Source of the DNA: Acidobacteriota bacterium | GTDB taxonomy: Bacteria > Acidobacteriota > Vicinamibacteria > Vicinamibacterales > JACQTH01 | DNA: 6,439 bases | Reading direction: 5' to 3' | Assembly: GCA_016210935.1 (NCBI GenBank) | Contig: JACQTH010000648.1 | Location: 1 to 6,439 of the forward strand | Program-made: the position numbers and the translations under genes | Shown here: piece by piece, positions 1-5,171 of the stretch | Numbering within the stretch: position 1 is the stretch's first letter | Layout: each line of letters begins with the position of its first letter | The notes under the pieces: generated by a model | The model's input: the letters and a program-made list of their open reading frames with translations, nothing else | What the model was told of the DNA's origin: nothing | Database searches by the model: none

Positions 1-1
1 C

Positions 2-130
2 GAGGATCTCCTGGCCGCCTGGAAAGGCCCACGGCGATCCAAGCTTCCGCCCCGCGCGGGCGGTCCGATGCGCGCCCAGCTCAAGGGAAAGACGGATTTG
101 AAGTGGTCAGGGGGGAAGGCTGGAAATTAG
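2..130 (+). CDS. Possible C-terminal end of an upstream gene (partial, unrecognised)
   Basis: A reading frame is open from the left edge of the window and stops at TAG 128-130. It encodes about 42 residues rich in Lys, Arg, Gly and Pro, beginning EDLLAAWKGPRRSKLPPRAG. A basic, probably disordered tail like this is plausible as the end of a protein, but I recognise no family. The stop lies 11 bases before the hemW ATG, and the hemW ribosome binding site overlaps it, which would suit two genes in one operon. The frame used by hemW is also open back to base 1, so an open frame alone is weak evidence in DNA this GC-rich. Confidence 0.35.
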   Translation, partial: EDLLAAWKGPRRSKLPPRAGGPMRAQLKGKTDLKWSGGKAGN

Positions 131-141
131 AGGCGATCCAA

Positions 142-1422
142 ATGAATTCGCCAGGACTTTACATCCACATCCCCTTCTGCTCCTCCATCTGCAACTACTG
201 CACCTTCACGCGCGGGCTCTACGATGCGGATCTGAAGCGGCGGTATGTCGAGGCCCTGCTGGCGGAGATCCGCCGGGTCCCGCAGACCTGGCCGGCAATC
301 ACCAGCAGACCGGCGCCTGACACCCTGTATTTGGGGGGAGGCACGCCATCGCTTCTCGAGCCGGAGGAAGTCGCGCGCATCGTTGAGACGTGTGCCGGCA
401 CGCTTGGCTTGCCGGCGCAGGCCCGGCTCAAGCCGGGCCTGACGACGGGGGCTTCTCCCAAGGGTCGTAGGGCTCGGCTTCCCGCCTCCGCCGAAGGCTT
501 CGGCGAGGCTCGCCGGAGCGCGCCGCGCGCGCGAAGGCGGCAGCCGAGCCTCGGTCCGGAGATCACCCTCGAAGCCAACCCGGAAACTGTGACGCCGGAG
601 CGCCTCTTAGCGTTTCGGGACGCGGGCGTGAATCGTCTGAGCTTCGGCGCACAGTCGTTTCGCGATGAGGAGCTCGCGCGATTGGGCCGGCTGCACGACG
701 CCGAGCGCGCGCGAGACGCGCTCCGTTGGGCGCGCGAGGCCGGCTTCGACAACGTGAGCCTCGACTTGATGATGTGGCTCCCCCAGCAGTCCGTCCTCGA
801 GTGGCTGGCCTCGGTCGACGAGCTTCTCGCGCTGCGGCCGGACCATGCGTCGCTGTACCTGCTCGAGGTCTACCCGCACGCGCCGCTGCGGGATGAGATG
901 CTGCGAGGCGGCTGGTCGCAGGCGCCGGACGAGGACGCCGCCGTGATGTACGAAGAGGCGATGTCGCGGCTCGAGGCCGGCGGCTTCGAGCAGTACGAGA
1001 TCTCGAACGTCGCCCTCCCGGGGAAGCGGGCACGCCACAATATGAAGTACTGGTGCGACGGTGAATGGCTCGCCTTTGGATGCGGCGCGCATGGAACGCT
1101 GGACAGCGTCCGGTGGAAGAACATCACGTCCACCGACCAGTACATCGCCCGCGTCGAGGCGGGAGAGTCGGTGGTGGCCGACCGTCGAACGTTGACGAGG
1201 GATGAACGGGTGGCGGAAGCGCTCTTCATGGGACTTCGTCTGTCCGAGGGCGTCGATGTACGCGAGCTGGGCGAGCGCTATGGAGGCGACCTCTGGGCCG
1301 CCTATGGAAGGGATCTGGCGCCGCATCTCGAAGCGGGTCTGGTGCGCAAGAGCGGCGACCGTCTGCAGCTGACAAAACGGGGGATGCTCCTCGCGAACGA
1401 GGTCATGAGCGTCTTCGTGTAA
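142..1422 (+). CDS. hemW: HemW-type radical SAM heme chaperone (coproporphyrinogen III oxidase-like)
   Basis: HemW proteins bind a [4Fe-4S] cluster, SAM and heme, and are thought to deliver heme to membrane respiratory proteins. They were long annotated as oxygen-independent coproporphyrinogen oxidase. The cluster motif is at the N-terminus: HIPFCSSICNYCTF with Cys13, Cys17 and Cys20. The CxxxCxxC is followed by T-F and not by the extra cysteine of true HemN, which favours HemW. Other family landmarks are GGGTPSLL (65-72), EITLEANPETV (140-150), the NRLSFGAQSF strand, QYEISN, and the HemN C-terminal region with FMGLRLSEGVD. ATG 142 is preferred to the in-frame GTG 103 because the family starts just before the YIHIPFC motif and AGAGG (129-133) sits 8 bases upstream. 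The protein is 426 aa against about 380 for E. coli HemW. The excess is one block at about residues 93-136, between GGGTPSLL and EITLEANP, encoded by palindromic DNA (see 418-550). All recognisable motifs are intact, so the gene is probably functional. Confidence 0.93.
   Translation: MNSPGLYIHIPFCSSICNYCTFTRGLYDADLKRRYVEALLAEIRRVPQTWPAITSRPAPDTLYLGGGTPSLLEPEEVARIVETCAGTLGLPAQARLKPGLTTGASPKGRRARLPASAEGFGEARRSAPRARRRQPSLGPEITLEANPETVTPERLLAFRDAGVNRLSFGAQSFRDEELARLGRLHDAERARDALRWAREAGFDNVSLDLMMWLPQQSVLEWLASVDELLALRPDHASLYLLEVYPHAPLRDEMLRGGWSQAPDEDAAVMYEEAMSRLEAGGFEQYEISNVALPGKRARHNMKYWCDGEWLAFGCGAHGTLDSVRWKNITSTDQYIARVEAGESVVADRRTLTRDERVAEALFMGLRLSEGVDVRELGERYGGDLWAAYGRDLAPHLEAGLVRKSGDRLQLTKRGMLLANEVMSVFV
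418..550. repeat. Palindromic element inserted in frame inside hemW
   Basis: Two palindromes lie side by side within the hemW coding sequence. The first is a perfect 10-bp stem, CAGGCCCGGC (418-427) and GCCGGGCCTG (432-441), with loop TCAA. The second is framed by GGCTCGGCT (471-479) and its exact reverse complement AGCCGAGCC (542-550). Inside that frame the arms continue imperfectly (CCGCCT at 482-487 against AGGCGG at 535-540). Two smaller palindromes sit in the centre: GCCGAA/TTCGGC (490-504) and CGGCGAG/CTCGCCG (501-515). The block stays open in the hemW frame and encodes an Arg/Ala/Pro-rich stretch with no counterpart in ordinary HemW. It resembles REP-like or Rickettsia-palindromic-element-like insertions. 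The exact insertion boundaries cannot be fixed without a homologue lacking it. Confidence 0.75.
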
Positions 1423-1424
1423 CA

Positions 1425-1552
1425 CTCACGGGATTCGGGGTTCGTGAGAAATGCAACCGCCGAAGAACGCAAAGCTCGCAGGGAGTACTACATTAACGAT
1501 CTCCGCGTGCTCTGCGCGCTCCGCGGTTGCCTTTCTGGCGAATCCCGAATCC
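1425..1552. repeat. Nested inverted arrays of 7-base and 9-base repeats after hemW
   Basis: The spacer after hemW holds nested inverted repeats. The outer pair is two heptamers, GGATTCG GGGTTCG (1431-1444), facing CGAATCC CGAATCC (1539-1552), with 13 of 14 positions complementary. The inner pair contains GCAACCGC (1453-1460) and its exact reverse complement GCGGTTGC (1523-1530). It continues as degenerate 9-base units: on the right TCTCCGCGT, GCTCTGCGC and GCTCCGCGG (1500-1526), on the left a looser match through about 1485. A separate small stem CTCACG/CGTGAG (1425-1430, 1443-1448) begins 2 bases after the hemW stop. Transcribed, this would fold into a long hairpin that could end or protect the hemW transcript. 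No T-run follows it, so a classical intrinsic terminator is not supported. Confidence 0.65.
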
Positions 1553-1588
1553 GGTGACGTTCACTTCCCGATCCGGCATCCCGTACGC

Positions 1589-1594
1589 TACAGT
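1589..1594 (+). promoter_or_regulatory. Candidate -10 box for the secreted-protein gene
   Basis: TACAGT lies 42 bases before the ATG at 1637, within a non-repetitive part of the spacer between the repeat structure and the ribosome binding site. No convincing -35 hexamer sits 16-18 bases upstream (TTCACT at 1560-1565 is too far, with a 23-base spacer). This is a single-box match and may be chance. Confidence 0.25.
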
Positions 1595-1622
1595 AGCCCC
1601 TCTTCTCAGTCGAGACTCACTC

Positions 1623-1630
1623 GAAGGAGG
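1623..1630 (+). promoter_or_regulatory. Strong Shine-Dalgarno site that sets the start at 1637
   Basis: GAAGGAGG lies 6 bases before ATG 1637 and is the only near-perfect Shine-Dalgarno sequence in the window. It rules out the longer open frame reaching back to ATG 1451, whose first 62 residues would be translated repeat DNA placed ahead of an obvious signal peptide. Confidence 0.85.
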
Positions 1631-1636
1631 CCTTGC

Positions 1637-2119
1637 ATGCGATCAACCCGGCTTTTTTCGGCCGGCCGGCCGGCGATTCTGGGGGTCACGCTTTTTGTCG
1701 CGGGGATGCTGTGCGCGACCGTGGCGCTGCGCAGTGACGCGGCGCAGCAGGCACAGCCTGCCGGGCTGACGTTCAGCTCCGACGCCGGGCTCATCTTCAG
1801 CATCATCAAACCGGATCAGACCGTGGCGTACGAAGCCTCGATCAACAAGCTGAAGGAAGCGTTCGGGAAAATCGAAGACCCCGTCAGAAAGCAGCAGGCG
1901 GCGTCGTGGACGGTCTACAAGGCCGTCGAGCCCGGACCGAACGGCAGCGTGCTGTATGTGTCGGTGCTGCAGCCTTCGGTCAAGGACGCGGACTACAACG
2001 TGTTCAAGATCATCTCCGAGGCGTTCCCGACCGAGGCTCAGGAGCTGTACAAAGCCGCGTCGACCGCCTTCGTGTCGATGAACAAGACGACGCTGACGAA
2101 GTTGGCCGAGTTCAAGTAG
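1637..2119 (+). CDS. Small exported protein of unknown function
   Basis: The product is 160 aa. Its N-terminus reads as a signal peptide: a basic start (MRSTRLFSAGR), a hydrophobic core at about residues 12-31 (PAILGVTLFVAGMLCATVAL), and a probable cleavage region near SDAAQQ (33-38). The mature part is about 120 aa of mixed charge. It starts LTFSSDAGLIFSIIKPDQT, contains a likely amphipathic helix (YEASINKLKEAFGKIED), then a strand-rich piece with YVSVLQPS, and ends in a helical tail with many Lys and Ala. I see no catalytic motif, metal site, transmembrane segment beyond the signal, or lipobox. I do not recognise a named family; proteins of this look occur as conserved hypotheticals in Acidobacteriota (general recollection, unchecked). 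It is likely periplasmic or secreted. It converges on the outer-membrane gene at 2229-2735 with a repeat hairpin between them. Confidence 0.8.
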   Translation: MRSTRLFSAGRPAILGVTLFVAGMLCATVALRSDAAQQAQPAGLTFSSDAGLIFSIIKPDQTVAYEASINKLKEAFGKIEDPVRKQQAASWTVYKAVEPGPNGSVLYVSVLQPSVKDADYNVFKIISEAFPTEAQELYKAASTAFVSMNKTTLTKLAEFK

Positions 2120-2129
2120 TCAGGAGGTA

Positions 2130-2226
2130 CCTAGAGTGCCTGGGGTGCCTAGAGTGCCTGGGGTGCTAGGGTGTGAAGTCGCGATCGCACGTCAGGCACT
2201 TTAGGCACCCTAGGCACTTCAGGCAC
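2130..2226. repeat. Inverted 9-base repeat arrays between convergent genes
   Basis: An 18-base unit, CCTAGAGTGCCTGGGGTG, occurs twice in exact tandem (2130-2147 and 2148-2165) and is itself two related 9-mers. The core GTGCCT recurs every 9 bases at 2136, 2145 and 2154, with a degraded copy at 2163. The opposite arm has AGGCAC at 2194, 2203, 2212 and 2221, again exactly 9 apart. Pairing 2136-2171 with 2191-2226 gives about 26 of 36 Watson-Crick matches plus several G-T pairs, around a centre containing the palindrome GCGATCGC (2181-2188). The right arm ends 2 bases before the stop codon of the minus-strand gene. Placed between two converging stop codons, it could act as a two-way transcription barrier or 3'-end stabiliser. 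This role is inferred. Confidence 0.8.
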
Positions 2227-2228
2227 AT

Positions 2229-2735
2229 TTAGAAGGCCAGGTTCACTCCCGCGTACACGCGCTGCGGCTTCGGATGGAGGGCCGTCCCCCGCAGCGCGAA
2301 GATGCGGTAATCGACCCGAATCCGCAGCGGGCCCGCCAGGCCGATCTTTATCCCCACGCCGAGGTTGATCCCGATGTTCGTCTCCTGGACGGTGCCGAGC
2401 GTTTCGCGGAAGAACCCGCCGCCCAGCGTCGCGTAGAGCTGCGTCGAGGTCGGCGTCATGACCAGCACGTTCCCCATGTAGGTTTTCAGCGCAGGGGCCG
2501 CCTCGAGGGGATCCTCGACGGTACTCGCGTACTCGAACTCGAATCCCAGCACGAGCAGGCTGACACCGCCCGCGAAGCCGCGCACCGGGCGCGTGGCAGG
2601 CGTGGCATTGGCGCCGACGAACAGCGTGGCGTCCGCCAGGGCCGGCGCCGTGCTCACGAGCGAGAACACCGTGACCAGGGCCGCCCGGGAGAAACGCCGG
2701 CGCCAGCAGGATCGAAGGACGGATGAAGCGCGCAT
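2229..2735 (-). CDS. Small outer-membrane beta-barrel-type protein
   Basis: The product is 168 aa. It starts with a signal peptide: a long basic n-region (RSCWRRRFSR, 8-17), a hydrophobic core (AALVTVFSLV, 18-27) and an ALA cleavage site ending at residue 34. The mature 134 residues alternate polar and hydrophobic positions in a way typical of membrane beta strands, for example TLFVGANAT, GVSLLVLGFEFEYAST, QLYATLGGGFF, TNIGINLGVGIKIGL, LRIRVDYRIFAL and RVYAGVNLAF. It ends in Phe, as substrates of the BAM assembly machinery commonly do. The size fits a small barrel of about 8 strands, similar in style to OmpA/OmpW-like or 'outer membrane protein beta-barrel' families. No specific family or ligand can be named. 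The ATG at 2735-2733 has no clear Shine-Dalgarno sequence. The gene is divergent from the acyl-CoA dehydrogenase and convergent with the exported protein gene. Confidence 0.82.
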   Translation of the reverse strand: MRASSVLRSCWRRRFSRAALVTVFSLVSTAPALADATLFVGANATPATRPVRGFAGGVSLLVLGFEFEYASTVEDPLEAAPALKTYMGNVLVMTPTSTQLYATLGGGFFRETLGTVQETNIGINLGVGIKIGLAGPLRIRVDYRIFALRGTALHPKPQRVYAGVNLAF

Positions 2736-2842
2736 GATGGAATTCGGTCGAACGTCAGCGGTCGTGAGTCACAGACGAGAAGTCACGAGCATCGGTTGCT
2801 CAACTATACCGCCGCGTCACGGCACGAACGTTTCAAAATTCC
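2736..2842. other. Divergent intergenic region with possible control sites
   Basis: This stretch separates the divergent starts of the barrel gene and the acyl-CoA dehydrogenase, so promoters for both should lie here or in the repeat array next to it. On the minus strand TATAGT (2808-2803) is a good -10 box for the barrel gene, but the only -35-like match (TTGAAA, 2836-2831) is 22 bases away, which is too far. A 6-bp inverted repeat, TCGTGA (2762-2767) and TCACGA (2783-2788), could be an operator but is short. I see no clear promoter on the plus strand and no small gene. Confidence 0.35.
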
Positions 2843-2884
2843 GCTGCCTACTGCATACTGCCTGCTGCAGACTGCCTGCCGCCC
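2843..2884 (+). repeat. One-armed heptamer array directly before the acyl-CoA dehydrogenase start
   Basis: Six consecutive 7-base units run without gaps: GCTGCCT, ACTGCAT, ACTGCCT, GCTGCAG, ACTGCCT, GCCGCCC. The consensus is roughly RCTGCMT. The array ends 8 bases before ATG 2893 and occupies the place where a Shine-Dalgarno site would normally be. No reverse-complement arm (AGGCAGT units) is present in this spacer, unlike the other arrays in the window. Confidence 0.75.
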
Positions 2885-2892
2885 TACTTTTT

Positions 2893-4035
2893 ATGGATTT
2901 CCGCCTGACGGAACCGCAGGAGCTCCTGCGCCGGACGATTCGTGAATTTGCCGAAAGCGAGATCGCGCCACACGTGCGCGAGTGGGACGAGACGCAGCAT
3001 TTTCCATCGGAGCTCGTGCCGCGGCTGGCGGAGCTCGGGCTGATGGGCATTCAGTTCCCCGAGGCGTACGGCGGCGCCGGCATGGATGCCCTGGATTACT
3101 GCATCTGCATCGAAGAGCTGGCGCGGGTGTCGCCATCCGTGGCGCTGAGCGTCGCCGCGCACAACGGTCTCTGCTCGTCGCATATCTTCATCTTCGGCAG
3201 CGAGGCGCAGAAGCAGCGCTACCTCGTCCCGCTGGCGCGAGGCGAGAAGATTGGCGCGTGGGGCCTGACGGAGGCGTCGGCCGGCAGCGACGCGGCGGCC
3301 ACGAAGACCACGGCGACGCGCCGTGACGGCCACTGGGTGATCAACGGCTCGAAGGCGTTCACGACCCATGGACGGGTCGGCGATGTGATGGTCGCCATGG
3401 CCGTGACCGATCGCGCCCGGGGCCACCGCGGCATCTCCGCCTTCGTCATCGAGAAGGGAACGCCCGGGATGTCCTCGGGCAGGAAAGAGGACAAGCTCGG
3501 GATGCGCGCGAGCGACACGAGCGAGGTCGTGTTCCAGGATTGCCGCGTCGGCAGCGATCACCTGCTCGGCGAGGAGGGGATGGGCTTCATCAATGCCATG
3601 CAGGTGCTCGACGCGGGACGCATCGGGATCGCCGCCCTCTCGGTCGGCATGGCGCAGGGGGCGTACGAAGCCGCCCGCGCCTATGCGCTGGAGCGCCGCC
3701 AGTTCAATCGCCCGATTGCCTCCTTTCAGGCCATTCAGTGGAAGCTGGTCGACAACGCGGCGCGCATCGAGGCCGCCCGCCTGTTGACCTACCGGGCTGC
3801 GCTCGCCCGCGAGTGCGGACAGCGGACCACGCAGCAGTCCGCCATCGCGAAGTTGTACGCGAGCGAGGTCGCCGTTCGGGCCGCCGAAGACTGCGTCCAG
3901 ATCTTTGGCGGGTACGGGTTCGTGAAGGATTATCCGGCCGAACGTTTTTTTCGCGACGTCAAATTGACGACCATCGGCGAAGGCACGAGCGAGATTCAGC
4001 GGCTGGTCATCGCGCGGCGGTTGCTGAATGAGTAG
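2893..4035 (+). CDS. Acyl-CoA dehydrogenase (short/branched-chain type)
   Basis: This FAD flavoenzyme would oxidise an acyl-CoA to the 2,3-enoyl-CoA and pass electrons to electron-transfer flavoprotein in the cytoplasm. At 380 aa it has the standard length and domain order: N-terminal helices (from MDFRLTEPQELLRRTIREFA), a middle beta domain with the first signature GLTEASAGSD (124-133), and C-terminal helices with RRQFNRPI (268-275) and the second signature QIFGGYGFVKDYPAERFFRD (336 onward). The expected catalytic base is Glu363 in IGEGTSEIQR, the position used by short-chain and butyryl-CoA dehydrogenases. ATG 2893 is chosen because the family begins at this MDF; the upstream open frame to 2593 translates the antisense of the barrel gene and repeat DNA. 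There is no Shine-Dalgarno site. Its stop overlaps the meaB start by 8 bases, so the two are co-translated. That link to methylmalonyl-CoA metabolism suggests branched-chain amino acid or fatty-acid breakdown yielding propionyl-CoA. The exact substrate cannot be read from sequence. Confidence 0.95.
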   Translation: MDFRLTEPQELLRRTIREFAESEIAPHVREWDETQHFPSELVPRLAELGLMGIQFPEAYGGAGMDALDYCICIEELARVSPSVALSVAAHNGLCSSHIFIFGSEAQKQRYLVPLARGEKIGAWGLTEASAGSDAAATKTTATRRDGHWVINGSKAFTTHGRVGDVMVAMAVTDRARGHRGISAFVIEKGTPGMSSGRKEDKLGMRASDTSEVVFQDCRVGSDHLLGEEGMGFINAMQVLDAGRIGIAALSVGMAQGAYEAARAYALERRQFNRPIASFQAIQWKLVDNAARIEAARLLTYRAALARECGQRTTQQSAIAKLYASEVAVRAAEDCVQIFGGYGFVKDYPAERFFRDVKLTTIGEGTSEIQRLVIARRLLNE

Positions 4036-4993
4036 TGAGAACCCCGCCGCCCGGGGCGCGTCGCTCGCCGATCGGGTGCTCGCCGGCGATCCGCGGGCGA
4101 TTGCGCGGGCCCTGTCGCTCGTCGAAGACGAGGACCCTGCGGCGGCTCGCCTCATCGGACGCCTCTTTCCGCAGACAGGGCGAGCGTACGTGATTGGCGT
4201 CACGGGACCGCCGGGCGCCGGCAAGAGCACGCTCGTCGATCGTCTGGTCGGTGGTGTTCGTCAGCAGGGCCGGACGGTCGGGGTCATCGCGGTCGATCCC
4301 ACGAGCCCCTTCACGGGCGGTGCGATTCTGGGCGACCGCATCAGGATGCAGCTGCACGCCGGCGACGCCGGCGTCTTCATTCGGAGTATGGCGACACGCG
4401 GCCATCTGGGTGGCCTGGCCCGCGCGACCGACGAAGCCGCGCTCGTTCTCGATGCCTCCGGCAAGGACATCATCGTGATCGAAACGGTCGGTGTGGGTCA
4501 GGATGAAGTCGAAATCGTCCGCACGGCCGACATGACCGTCCTCGTGCTCGTTCCCGGGACGGGCGACGAAGTCCAGGCGCTCAAAGCGGGCATCATGGAG
4601 ATTGCGGACGTGTTCGTCGTCAACAAGTCCGATCGGGAAGGCGCCGATCGCATGGTCGCGTCGGTCGAAGCCATGCTCGCCCTCGAGCCCTTCCCGGAAG
4701 GACAGTGGCGGCCGCCGATTCTGAAAGCGACGGCCACGACCGGCGAGGGTGTGCCGGCGCTCTTGGAGACGATCGGACGTTTTCGCGAGGCCACTCGCAC
4801 GAGGCAGGCCGAGCGTCGCCGGGAGCGGACGGCGTCGCGCCTGCGCGAGTCGCTCCTGTCGGCGTTCTCGCGCCATCTCAACGAGCGCGTTCTCAGCCGT
4901 GAGGAGTTCAACCGCCTGGTGGATGAGGTGGCGGCGCGCCGGCTCGATCCCTATCAGGCGGTGGCCGACGTCATGCGGCGGGCGGTGAAATAG
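4028..4993 (+). CDS. meaB: MeaB/ArgK-family GTPase, methylmalonyl-CoA mutase chaperone
   Basis: MeaB is a G3E-class GTPase that gates adenosylcobalamin loading of methylmalonyl-CoA mutase and protects the enzyme from inactivation. The protein is 321 aa, normal for the family. The motifs are complete: Walker A GPPGAGKST (60-68), the family block DPTSPFTGGAILGDRIRM (90-107) with the switch region, RSMATRGHLGG (119-129), ETVGVGQDE (152-160) and the guanine-specificity motif NKSD (199-202). A C-terminal helical extension (about 265-321) matches the MeaB dimerisation arm. ArgK is the older name for the same family; a role in arginine transport is not supported here. ATG 4028 lies inside the last codons of the acyl-CoA dehydrogenase gene, giving an 8-base overlap and likely translational coupling. 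The mutase itself is absent from the window. An inverted heptamer array begins at the stop codon. Confidence 0.95.
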   Translation: MSSENPAARGASLADRVLAGDPRAIARALSLVEDEDPAAARLIGRLFPQTGRAYVIGVTGPPGAGKSTLVDRLVGGVRQQGRTVGVIAVDPTSPFTGGAILGDRIRMQLHAGDAGVFIRSMATRGHLGGLARATDEAALVLDASGKDIIVIETVGVGQDEVEIVRTADMTVLVLVPGTGDEVQALKAGIMEIADVFVVNKSDREGADRMVASVEAMLALEPFPEGQWRPPILKATATTGEGVPALLETIGRFREATRTRQAERRRERTASRLRESLLSAFSRHLNERVLSREEFNRLVDEVAARRLDPYQAVADVMRRAVK

Positions 4994-5166
4994 TGGCCAG
5001 TGGTCAGTTGCCAGTGATCAGTGGGCATCGGGGTGGTTGCGCGAGCCAGCAGCCGCAAGCCGTTGAAATCATGTTGTGTACTTGGCCACCGGTGGCTACT
5101 CCAAGACCACGGTCGTTACTGACTGGCCACTTCCCGCTGGCTACTGGCCACTGGCCACTGGCAACT
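4992..5166. repeat. Inverted heptamer arrays filling the meaB-epimerase spacer
   Basis: The left arm is five heptamers directly after the meaB stop: TGGCCAG, TGGTCAG, TTGCCAG, TGATCAG, TGGGCAT (4994-5028). The right arm is seven in the opposite sense: ACTGACT, GGCCACT, TCCCGCT, GGCTACT, GGCCACT, GGCCACT, GGCAACT (5118-5166), ending 5 bases before the next ATG. Aligning 4992-5025 with the reverse complement of 5133-5166 gives about 27 of 34 matches, and several mismatches would be G-T pairs in RNA. The centre (5029-5117) includes a perfect 12-base palindrome GCCACCGGTGGC (5085-5096). The two arms could close a hairpin spanning almost the whole spacer. It is not a CRISPR array: the units have no spacers and are too short. 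No convincing small gene is present; the open frame across it is repeat translation. Confidence 0.82.
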
Positions 5167-5171
5167 AACCC

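Noticed and set aside
103..141. GTG 103 as the hemW start
   Set aside because: It would overlap the possible upstream gene and add 13 residues not typical of the family; ATG 142 has AGAGG at a proper distance and is placed right before the conserved N-terminal strand.
607..1425. Long antisense open frame (272 codons) opposite hemW
   Set aside because: It mirrors the codon pattern of hemW on the other strand; the + strand product has all radical-SAM motifs, and the antisense translation has no recognisable domain.
1451..1636. Upstream extension of the exported protein to ATG 1451
   Set aside because: The added residues translate the repeat structure and would bury the signal peptide; the strong GAAGGAGG site marks ATG 1637 as the start.
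2181..2188. GCGATCGC as a HIP1-type element
   Set aside because: HIP1 is a cyanobacterial repeat, and one copy of an 8-base palindrome in GC-rich DNA is expected by chance; here it is simply the centre of the hairpin.
2130..2226. CRISPR array
   Set aside because: Units are 9 bases long and contiguous, with no unique spacers and no cas genes nearby; the same reasoning applies to the arrays at 2843-2884 and 4992-5166.
2803..2836. A full sigma-70 promoter for the barrel gene (TTGAAA and TATAGT on the minus strand)
   Set aside because: The boxes are separated by 22 bases, well outside the usual 16-18; only the -10-like box was noted, at low confidence.
2593..2892. Upstream extension of the acyl-CoA dehydrogenase
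   Set aside because: It runs through the antisense of the barrel gene and through the heptamer array, and the family begins at the MDF encoded at 2893.
2884..4230. Antisense open frame of 448 codons across the acyl-CoA dehydrogenase and the start of meaB
   Set aside because: It spans two well-supported genes, is Arg/Ala-rich, and is explained by high GC at third codon positions, which removes stop codons from the opposite strand.
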